From contig JAUWBQ010000016.1 in the NCBI GenBank assembly GCA_030601645.1, forward strand, positions 1 through 16,510: a stretch of 16,510 bases of DNA, written 5' to 3'. Every line of letters starts with the position of its first letter. The first letter of the stretch is position 1. Of the stretch, positions 7,298-13,459 are shown one piece after another. The notes under the pieces were generated by a model. It did not search any database, was not told the origin of the DNA, and saw nothing but the letters and a program-made list of their open reading frames with translations. This stretch comes from Candidatus Bathyarchaeota archaeon (lineage in GTDB: Archaea; Thermoproteota; Bathyarchaeia; TCS64). Position numbers and translations under genes: made by a program.

Positions 7298-9523
7298 ATG
7301 TGGCTCATCGAAGCCTTAGATAGGTTGACGCTGCCCCCACGACCCTTCTTGGTGATGCTCTGCGGCATACCTAGCTCGGGGAAATCGACCATAGCCAAAG
7401 AGCTAGCCGAGATCCTCGAGACTAAATATCAATACCCAACAGCAGTTGTCTCCTCCGACTCCTTCAGGGGAATGGTCCCGACTTATAAACACAGGTTCGA
7501 AGCGGGTCTTGAGGAGTTCGTCCGGAGGGCCACATTCGACACCATAGGTGCAGGGCTGAAGCAGGGCCTCGTGGTGATAAGCGACGACACCAACTACTAC
7601 TCATCGATACGCAGGCGCCTCGTGAGGATGTCCCAGAGGCTCAGGGCGGACTATGCGATCATCTACGTGAACACCACCCTCGAAAAAGCTCTAGAGTGGA
7701 ACAGGGAGAGGGGGGAGCCGATACCAGCCTCGCTCATCGAAGAGATCTACTACAAGATGGACGAGCCCGGGACGGCGTACCGATGGGACAGGCCCTTCCT
7801 GACCGTGGACCCAAGCAAAGATGACCCGAGCACATTCGCCAAGATGGCATCCACAAAATTGTACGAGAAAATCGGGACTGTGCCAGTTACTGATATTCCC
7901 AAGAAGCCCGAAAGATCGGCTCTCGTGAGGGATCTTGAGAGGGAGACCCGCAGGGCGATGAGCGAGGTCATGAAGAGGTTCAGGGACGGAGACCTCGCCC
8001 CACAGATCTCCGAGATAAGGAAGGGCGTGATAAAGAAGGCCCTCCGGGACGGGTTGGACGCCTCGGAGGCCGTGAGGCTCTTCTTCGAGCGCACCCAGTC
8101 GCTCGTCTCCTTGAAGGTCAGCGAGGCTCCGGAGGGGAATGTGATCGTACACGTCGGCCTCTTCGGTCACGTGGACCATGGGAAGACGAAACTCGCGGCC
8201 TGCCTCAGCGAGAAACTGTCCACCGCCTCCCTCGACAAACATCCCGAGGCCCAGAGGAGAGGAATGAGCATCGACCTAGGCTTCTCCGCCTTCACCCTCG
8301 GGAGATACCTGGTGACCCTGGTGGACCACCCCGGCCACTACTCCCTGATAAAGCACGTCACGGCCGGAGCGAGCATCATAGACGTCGGGATCCTCGTCGT
8401 AGCGGCCGACGAGGGGCCGATGGTCCAGACCCTGGAGCACCTGCAGATACTGAACGCCCTCGACATCAGGAGCCTGGTTGTAGCAATAAACAAGATGGAT
8501 CTCGTGGACGATGATAGGCTCGAACAGGTCAAGGGCGACGTGGCAGGGATATTAGAGGAAACGAAGTTCGCGGGCGCCCCCATGATCTGCGTGTCCGCTG
8601 AGAAGTGTGAGGGCCTCCAAGAACTAAGGGAGACTCTGCTTGAGCAGATCATAGTGCCCGTCAGGCAGTGGTCTGGGAGCCTGAAGGTCCCCATAAGCCA
8701 CGCCTTCAACATAGCCGGTATAGGGACGGTGGCGACGGGAACCATACTCAGGGGCACGGCCAGCGTCAGGGATATTGTAGAGATACAGCCCTCGGGGAAG
8801 AGGAGCAGGATAAAGTTCATGCAGATCTTCGGCGAGGACGTCGAGAAGGCCTCCGCCGGTGACCGGGTGGCCTTCGCCCTCTCTGACGTGCGCTCCACCG
8901 ACTTCTCCAGAGGGTACTACATTGTATCCCCGGACTCCCTCGCAGATACGAGCCTCTTGGACGTGGAGCTCTCCGTGGAGAAGAGGTACAAGCGGGGCAT
9001 CCAGGCGAGGAGCGTTGTCCACGTCAACATCGGCATGCGGACCGTAACAGGGAGGCTTTACCCCTACACAGAGCTCGGTAAGACAAAGATCATCAAGAAA
9101 AAGGTCGACCCCTCGACGAAGACGAAGGCTCTATTGAAGCTCAATAAGCCGACCCCCGCAGAGGTGGGGGACAAGGTCCTCCTCATGAAGATCGACCTGC
9201 CTCCAAAGGAGTTCAGGATTATCGGTGTCGGAGACGTGACCGGGCTTCTCGAGCAGGCTCCGGATGTCTACTCGGCGAGGGTCAGGCAAGGAAGAATCCG
9301 AGGCGAGACCCGCGATGGCATGCACATCGTCTCTGGGGTGTTCTCCTCGAGGGAGGCCGTGGAACACATGATAGGGAAGAACGTGGTGACGGCATCCCGG
9401 ATCAAGGGGACCATCCGAGCCCCCGTTGGAGACTTCGGGGACTTTAAGGCTTCGTTTGATGGAAGCCCCCACGAGACCGAGAGGGTGCTCTACTACAAGC
9501 TGAGGGATGCAAAGATTGTTTGA
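7298..9523 (+). CDS. pstK-selB: Fusion of O-phosphoseryl-tRNA(Sec) kinase and Sec-specific elongation factor SelB
   Basis: 741 residues in one uninterrupted frame. The N-terminal ~270 residues are PSTK, which phosphorylates Ser-tRNA(Sec) with ATP: P-loop GIPSSGKST (23-31), SSDSFRG (52-58), the kinase element SDDTNYYSSIRRRL (95-108), and a helical tRNA-binding part at ~205-270 (ERETRRAMSEVMKRF, FFERTQSL). From ~282 onward it is SelB, the GTPase that carries Sec-tRNA(Sec) to UGA: G1 GHVDHGKT (290-297), switch region RRGMSIDLGF (320-329), G3 DHPGH (343-347), G4 NKMD (398-401). It continues through beta-barrel domains and a C-terminal domain to a total length close to archaeal SelB (about 460-470). 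In characterised archaea these are separate proteins. The C-terminal 17 bases overlap the SepSecS gene, so all three activities would be co-expressed. The fusion could channel the aminoacyl-tRNA from kinase to elongation factor. An internal start is possible (GGAGG then GTG at 8141). Confidence 0.96.
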   Translation: MWLIEALDRLTLPPRPFLVMLCGIPSSGKSTIAKELAEILETKYQYPTAVVSSDSFRGMVPTYKHRFEAGLEEFVRRATFDTIGAGLKQGLVVISDDTNYYSSIRRRLVRMSQRLRADYAIIYVNTTLEKALEWNRERGEPIPASLIEEIYYKMDEPGTAYRWDRPFLTVDPSKDDPSTFAKMASTKLYEKIGTVPVTDIPKKPERSALVRDLERETRRAMSEVMKRFRDGDLAPQISEIRKGVIKKALRDGLDASEAVRLFFERTQSLVSLKVSEAPEGNVIVHVGLFGHVDHGKTKLAACLSEKLSTASLDKHPEAQRRGMSIDLGFSAFTLGRYLVTLVDHPGHYSLIKHVTAGASIIDVGILVVAADEGPMVQTLEHLQILNALDIRSLVVAINKMDLVDDDRLEQVKGDVAGILEETKFAGAPMICVSAEKCEGLQELRETLLEQIIVPVRQWSGSLKVPISHAFNIAGIGTVATGTILRGTASVRDIVEIQPSGKRSRIKFMQIFGEDVEKASAGDRVAFALSDVRSTDFSRGYYIVSPDSLADTSLLDVELSVEKRYKRGIQARSVVHVNIGMRTVTGRLYPYTELGKTKIIKKKVDPSTKTKALLKLNKPTPAEVGDKVLLMKIDLPPKEFRIIGVGDVTGLLEQAPDVYSARVRQGRIRGETRDGMHIVSGVFSSREAVEHMIGKNVVTASRIKGTIRAPVGDFGDFKASFDGSPHETERVLYYKLRDAKIV
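8131..8143 (+). promoter_or_regulatory. Possible internal ribosome binding site and GTG start for free SelB
   Basis: GGAGG (8131-8135), a five-base spacer and GTG (8141-8143) lie exactly at the PSTK-SelB junction. Initiation there would give a SelB beginning MIVHVGLFGHVDHGKT, much like the N-terminus of free archaeal SelB. It may be a relic of separate genes or chance, because GGAGG also encodes Pro-Glu-Gly codons here. Confidence 0.3.
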
Positions 9524-10835
9524 CCTGGAGAAGCTTCTCAAGGACGCGATTCCGGAGCACATGCTCAAGCGTGGCCTGATCGTCCTCAACGCCAACCTTA
9601 GACCCGTGAAACTCCTCTTCGAGCAGAGAAGGGTGCCCGAGGAGGGGTGGGACGACGATGTGATCGACCTCCTCCTCACCCTCTTCTCCCTGATGGATAC
9701 CGACAAGGACCCCGACTCGGCGCGGATAGGCGAGAGAGAAGCCCGAGTCTCCTCACCGCTGGTCTCCAAGCTGGCCCACGGCTTCGGCCACGGCATAGGG
9801 AGATCAGGGAACATAGCAGCCCCCCAGCCCAAGGCGGCAGGCGGATCCCTGATGTCATACTTCACCAACAAACTCGCCCTAGACATGCTGAGACGGTCCG
9901 GGGCGCCCAACCTCAACTCGGTCTGCGTCGTGCCCCTGGCGACGGGGATGGCCGTCGGCTTGGCCACGAGCGTCGCCAGAGAGATGACCAAGGGCAAGGA
10001 GGTCGTCTACCCCCGCTGTGATATAAAATCCCCCATAAAAGGCATCCAGCTCGTGGGCATGGAGGTGAAGACCGTAGAGGGGCAGGTCTACGGTGACGCA
10101 GTGCGGGTCCCTGTAGGAGACATATCCGAGGCCATAACCGATGAGACTGCGGCGATCGTCTCGACAACGACCTTCTTCCCCCCGAGGGAGCCAGACGAGG
10201 TGAAAGCCATCGCTAGGATAGCGGATGAGAGGGGGATCCCCCACATAATCAACAACGCATACGGGGTTCAGAGCAGGGAGATCATGGGGATGGTCAGGGG
10301 GGCCATCGACGCCGGCAGGGTCGACGCTGTCATCCAGAGCACGGACAAGAACTTCCTGACGCCGGTGGGGGGCGCGCTGATCGCCTCTCCCGACCCGGGC
10401 TATGCTGAGAAGGTATCCAGGATGTACGCCGGGAGGGCGACCGCCGCACCCCTCGTCCAGCTGTTGGCGTCTCTACTGTCGATGGGCACATCGGGCTACG
10501 AGCGCCTGAGGGACGAGCAGGAGGAAAACCGCAGGTTCCTAGAGGTCTCCCTCGGGGAGCTGGCCGAGAGGCACGGAGAGAGGATCCTGGACGTCTACAA
10601 CCCCATAGCCGTGGCCATGACCCTGAACAACTTCGAGGCGAAGAGGGTCGGTCACTATATATACGCTCTCAGGGTCACGGGCCCGAGAGTCCTCGAAGGG
10701 GGAGACTACGGCACCTGCTGTGAGGCGTACCCAAACCCGTACATAACCATGAACGCTGCGATCGGTGCGTCGGGGAGGGACGTCGAGCTCGCCATGGAGA
10801 AGCTTGAGAAGGCCCTGACGCAATCGAAGAAATAG
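9507..10835 (+). CDS. spcS: O-phosphoseryl-tRNA(Sec):selenocysteinyl-tRNA synthase (SepSecS)
   Basis: 442 residues. This PLP enzyme converts phosphoseryl-tRNA(Sec) and selenophosphate to Sec-tRNA(Sec). The PLP lysine is Lys281 in QSTDKNFLTPVGGALI, closely matching the family signature (S-x-DKNF-x-PVGGA). The phosphate-binding loop is GHGIGRSGNIAAPQPKAAGG (residues 94-113), corresponding to the GRSGD...QPKAAGSS segment of human and archaeal SepSecS. Other conserved blocks are VVPLATGMAVGL, STTTFFPPREPDEV and IPHIINNAYGVQS. Length is normal for the family. The ATG at 9507 lies inside the last codons of pstK-selB (17-base overlap in another frame), indicating translational coupling; a TTG at 9516 is a less likely alternative. 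It ends in TAG and faces the convergent small FTR-like gene 37 bases away. Confidence 0.96.
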   Translation: MQRLFDLEKLLKDAIPEHMLKRGLIVLNANLRPVKLLFEQRRVPEEGWDDDVIDLLLTLFSLMDTDKDPDSARIGEREARVSSPLVSKLAHGFGHGIGRSGNIAAPQPKAAGGSLMSYFTNKLALDMLRRSGAPNLNSVCVVPLATGMAVGLATSVAREMTKGKEVVYPRCDIKSPIKGIQLVGMEVKTVEGQVYGDAVRVPVGDISEAITDETAAIVSTTTFFPPREPDEVKAIARIADERGIPHIINNAYGVQSREIMGMVRGAIDAGRVDAVIQSTDKNFLTPVGGALIASPDPGYAEKVSRMYAGRATAAPLVQLLASLLSMGTSGYERLRDEQEENRRFLEVSLGELAERHGERILDVYNPIAVAMTLNNFEAKRVGHYIYALRVTGPRVLEGGDYGTCCEAYPNPYITMNAAIGASGRDVELAMEKLEKALTQSKK

Positions 10836-10872
10836 CTAGTGAACTAGAACCGTAGGGCAGCAATTACCAGTA

Positions 10873-11220
10873 TTATTGATTCGTAACTCTCTTGAAGACG
10901 CCGTAATTGCAGCGGCCCCCCGCCGTGAACTCATCGCAGAAGCACGTGACCCCATCGTCGCCGATGCATGTGTTGTTTTTCTCGATGGTGTCAGATAACT
11001 TTTGGAAGTCAATGTGATAGAGTTTGAAGTTAAAAGTCCTGTCCTTCCTCGGCTCTGCACCTGGGGGGAGCACCGCCCCGCATCTGCATTCGGTTGTCTC
11101 GGCGAAAGGCGGGCAAGGACATGCGTATTCCCCGTTATAACAGGGACACATACGATCGTGGAAATCGGTCAGCATCTTGAACCATCCAACGTCAACCTTG
11201 TAAGTGTCAGGCATAGACAT
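10873..11220 (-). CDS. Small Cys-rich protein resembling ferredoxin:thioredoxin reductase catalytic chain
   Basis: 115 residues with ten cysteines. The core is C25-P-C27, six residues, C34-P-C36, eight residues, C45-R-C47. The ferredoxin:thioredoxin reductase (FTR) beta subunit has CPC-x16-CPC-x8-CHC, in which four Cys bind a 4Fe-4S cluster and two form the active disulfide. The second half of that signature is reproduced exactly (CPC-x8-CxC), while the first spacer is ten residues shorter. Four extra cysteines follow (85, 93, 95, 104), in CIGDDGVTCFCDEF and GRCNYG, and have no counterpart in plain FTR. It is probably a soluble Fe-S disulfide reductase or cluster carrier; its partner could be a thioredoxin-like protein or a selenoprotein. 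The start is Met1 or Met3. It has its own TATA box and lies between the Sec cassette and the NapH/AOR operon. Homology to FTR is inferred from the motif only. Confidence 0.7.
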   Translation of the reverse strand: MSMPDTYKVDVGWFKMLTDFHDRMCPCYNGEYACPCPPFAETTECRCGAVLPPGAEPRKDRTFNFKLYHIDFQKLSDTIEKNNTCIGDDGVTCFCDEFTAGGRCNYGVFKRVTNQ

Positions 11221-11248
11221 CCCGCGTCAGTTACTACATTGCGGATTC

Positions 11249-11262
11249 GGTCATTTATATTT
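11249..11262 (-). promoter_or_regulatory. TATA box of the FTR-like gene
   Basis: The minus strand reads GAAATATAAATGAC, centred about 35 bases before the ATG at 11220. This fits an archaeal promoter with a short leader. Confidence 0.5.
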
Positions 11263-11276
11263 CAACCCTAGGGGGG

Positions 11277-11293
11277 CTCTGATCCAATCAGAG
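11277..11293. repeat. Inverted repeat between the NapH-like and FTR-like genes
   Basis: CTCTGAT-CCA-ATCAGAG is a perfect seven-pair inverted repeat with a three-base spacer. It lies 12 bases after the NapH-like stop and about 15 bases upstream of the FTR-like TATA box. It could be an operator for the FTR-like promoter or a hairpin ending the upstream transcript; no T-run follows, which favours the operator. Confidence 0.45.
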
Positions 11294-11304
11294 ATGATCC
11301 GGTC

Positions 11305-12210
11305 TCACGCAATCTTTACTTTTATGGCCTTGTTCGTGCAGGAGTCCGAGCAGTCGTAGCAGTAGATGCACTCGGGGCTAGCGGAGGGCTCCTGGCTCTC
11401 AGATACCTTGATCCCCATGGGGCAGGTGTCGACGCAGTCCTTCTGGTGTCCGCGGCAGAAGGCGGTGCACTTGTGGGGCTCCTTCGTGATGTGGAGCAGG
11501 CTGAACCTGTTGAAGAGGGACATGAGGGCCCCCAACGGGCACAGGTATCTGCACCAGGATCTCTTCCCCAGTATGCTGGCGCCCAGGAAAACGACGAAGA
11601 ACGCCAGGGCGATGTAGGTCGTGAAGGGCATGGGCTGCAGGGGAGAGCCGTTCAACAATGTGCCGGCGATGGACGGGATGGTCGAGAAGATCACGGGGAC
11701 GGGGCAGATGATGCAGTAGGGAGCCTGCCCGCAGACGCCCAGAGTGTACGCATATTTTCTTCCCAGGAGCCTGTTCAGACCGAAGGCGAGGCTGATGCTG
11801 ATCACGGGGGCCAGGGACACGATCAGGACGATGTATTTTAGACTGGTCAGCATGTAGTGAGTCTTCTCGGCTAAGATATCCCGCACCTCTGAGACGCGTT
11901 CGGTGACCTTTGTAATCAGGTCCTGCACGAGTCCCAGTGGGCACACCCATCCGCACAGGGCTCTCCCGAACACAGCCCCAAATAAGATGAACATGGAGAT
12001 CGAGGCCAGCGGGATCAAGGGGCTGACCTCCCAAGCAAGGGAGAAGTTCCTCAGGAGGACCCCGAAGTTGCAGAGGGCAATCTTGGAATCGAGGCTCGTG
12101 CACTCAACGACGGGCAGCAACAGGGGGAGGAGGGGGACCCCGAAGATGCCGAGGTTCAGGACGATGAAGGAGGAGATTTGAGATAGGAATCTCAAGTCCT
12201 TGATCTTCAT
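11305..12210 (-). CDS. NapH/CcoG-like membrane polyferredoxin
   Basis: 301 residues from the ATG at 12210, chosen because GGAGG (12221-12217) is six bases upstream; an ATG at 12216 directly abuts the GGAGG. About four to five membrane helices are visible (FIVLNLGIFGVPLLPLLLPV; ASISMFILFGAVFG; YIVLIVSLAPVISISLAF; YIALAFFVVFLGAS). Twin C-x3-CP motifs, CGWVCPLG and CRYLCPLG, lie at membrane borders as in NapH, NosR and RnfB-like proteins. The C-terminal cytoplasmic part has two 4Fe-4S motifs, C-x3-C-x7-C-x3-CP (CTAFCRGHQKDCVDTCP) and C-x2-C-x2-C-x3-C (CIYCYDCSDSCTNKA). The family moves electrons between cytoplasmic ferredoxin or quinol pools and extracytoplasmic partners. It is the last gene of a probable operon with a 40-residue membrane peptide, an exported UGA-containing protein, AOR and a ferredoxin, so the redox partner is likely among them. 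Confidence 0.88.
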   Translation of the reverse strand: MKIKDLRFLSQISSFIVLNLGIFGVPLLPLLLPVVECTSLDSKIALCNFGVLLRNFSLAWEVSPLIPLASISMFILFGAVFGRALCGWVCPLGLVQDLITKVTERVSEVRDILAEKTHYMLTSLKYIVLIVSLAPVISISLAFGLNRLLGRKYAYTLGVCGQAPYCIICPVPVIFSTIPSIAGTLLNGSPLQPMPFTTYIALAFFVVFLGASILGKRSWCRYLCPLGALMSLFNRFSLLHITKEPHKCTAFCRGHQKDCVDTCPMGIKVSESQEPSASPECIYCYDCSDSCTNKAIKVKIA

Positions 12211-12221
12211 ATCCATCCTCC

Positions 12222-12344
12222 CTACAACAATGACAGTATCTGATCAAACTGTCCAAACCAGAGGGCTAAGATGAGAAGCAGCAGCCCGATCCCCATAAAG
12301 GCCAAGAAATACGGCATCCTATTGATTTCGTGCCTCTTTCTCAT
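12222..12344 (-). CDS. 40-residue single-span membrane peptide
   Basis: The minus-strand frame from ATG 12344 to TAG encodes 40 residues: a basic N-terminus MRKRHEINRMPY, a hydrophobic helix FLAFMGIGLLLLILALWF and a short tail GQFDQILSLL. Charge distribution suggests an N-in, C-out orientation. It begins 81 bases after the exported protein and ends 11 bases before the NapH-like start, and its last codons carry the GGAGG that serves the next gene, so it belongs to this operon. It is not recognised as a known family. It may be a small subunit of the NapH-like complex, as tiny membrane subunits are common in such redox complexes. Confidence 0.65.
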   Translation of the reverse strand: MRKRHEINRMPYFLAFMGIGLLLLILALWFGQFDQILSLL

Positions 12345-12358
12345 CGCCTAGGAACTGA

Positions 12359-12387
12359 TTCACCTTTGATTTCATCTTTTCGGTGAA
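12359..12387 (-). other. 3'-UTR hairpin after the exported UGA-containing gene (SECIS candidate)
   Basis: On the minus strand TTCACC pairs with GGTGAA (six pairs). Inside are GAAAA on the 5' side and AAA on the 3' side, then GAT/ATC around a GAA loop. A GAA on the 5' side of an internal loop with A on the 3' side recalls the archaeal SECIS pattern, and the site is 38 bases after the stop at 12426. The inner helix is short and A/T-rich, unlike the GC-rich one in methanogens. Confidence 0.35.
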
Positions 12388-12425
12388 ACGAGGCTACGCC
12401 GATGGCTGAACTCAAGCGTTTGAAG

Positions 12426-13400
12426 TTACAGATTCCTGGATCTCATCCTGCGCCTGTAGAAGTCGAATATGCCAACGCTCACCGCCAACATCACCGCAGC
12501 TGTGATGAAGACGATCGCATTCGTGCCCTTCTCCAAGCCCGGAATATCCAGGAACGTACATTCGTACTCAGACGTCCTCGACGTCCCACCCGTCGAACTC
12601 GTCGCCTCCACATAGAACCGTACCTTCTCGTTTGTAGGAACCCCCGGGACCGTGCCGAACCACAGGCCACCAGTCGCCTCCTCCATCTCAACATCACGCC
12701 ACAAATCTGAGCTATCCGACCACAGTAGTTTGACACTTGACAAATCCAATTCACTCGAGACATTGCACTCTACAACGATGTCCTCGCCGGGGGAGACGTA
12801 GAGCGCGTTAGGATCGAGGCCGGGGGAGGTAAACGTGGGCGAGATCCGGAGATCGCTGAGGACGGGGGACCCGGAGACGAGCTCTATCTCGCAGCTACCC
12901 GTGCTCCTGCTGTATTCCCCGACCATGAACGGGTCATTTGACAGGGATGTCACGGTGATGTTGTACCTGCCCGGTTCCCCGCCTATGATGTTCCAAGTGG
13001 TGTGGAAGGTCACGACCTCGTTGTTGACGATCTCGACTTTAATAGCGTATGTGTACGATTCGCCTTCCCTCCTCACGGGGATCGTCTTAGGCTGGTAGCT
13101 CCTCAGGTTTGAAGAGATGGAGACCTCTACATCGTCGCCCTCGAGCTGCAAGGCCAGCCCCTCTGGGATCGTAAGTGTCGTCTCGACGTTTACGTCCCAG
13201 ATCTCTCAGCAGGTGCTGCTGAGTTGGGTGGAGGTCTTGACTGTCTGGCCTCCGCCGATACCCTGGATGAGGGGGGAGACCTCGACGGCCACATCGCCTA
13301 TCCTGGGGCTCTCCCCCTCGGCTGCGAGGGCCATCGTGAGGTTCGAGCAGAGGGCGAGGGCCACAAATGCCACTAGTTGGCTCGCGTGGGGCTTGTACAA
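12426..13400 (-). CDS. Exported, C-terminally anchored Ig-like protein, candidate selenoprotein (Cys64-UGA65)
   Basis: A single minus-strand frame from TTG 13400 to TAA 12428-12426 is interrupted only by TGA at 13208-13206, giving 324 residues if read as Sec. Residues 1-28 are a signal peptide (LVAFVALALCSNLTMALAA). The UGA lies in QTVKTSTQLSSTC-U-EIWDVNVETTLTIPEGL. This resembles the first strands of archaeal CARDB/DUF11-type domains, where the turn usually reads N-T-G-D, so Cys-Sec replaces a surface turn. Residues ~175-285 form a second Ig-like domain (YVSPGEDIVVECNVSSELDLS, then KVRFYVEATSSTGGTSRTSEY) similar in style to the repeats of the large surface protein. A helix near the end (IVFITAAVMLAVSVGIF) followed by YRRRMRSR anchors it, so most of it faces outside. 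It lies between AOR and the small membrane/NapH-like genes. A nonsense mutation is the alternative, but the downstream frame stays intact for 259 codons. Confidence 0.7.
13206..13208 (-). other. In-frame UGA, candidate Sec codon 65 next to Cys64
   Basis: TGA separates two parts of one continuous exported protein. The 19 codons between it and the next usable start codon (TTG 13151) are coding-like (EIWDVNVETTLTIPEGLA). The adjacent Cys makes a vicinal Cys-Sec pair, a known redox arrangement in animal thioredoxin reductase (GCUG). Confidence 0.55.
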
Positions 13401-13459
13401 TCGTACACCGTGCTTGTCATAGCCGTGGGGAAGATTAGTTTTTCGGGTTTATGGTGCGA

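Noticed and set aside
3159..13400. General reassignment of UGA to Trp (or other sense) instead of Sec.
   Set aside because: Many genes here stop at UGA, Trp is encoded by UGG throughout, and a tRNA-Sec with UCA anticodon plus complete Sec enzymes are present.
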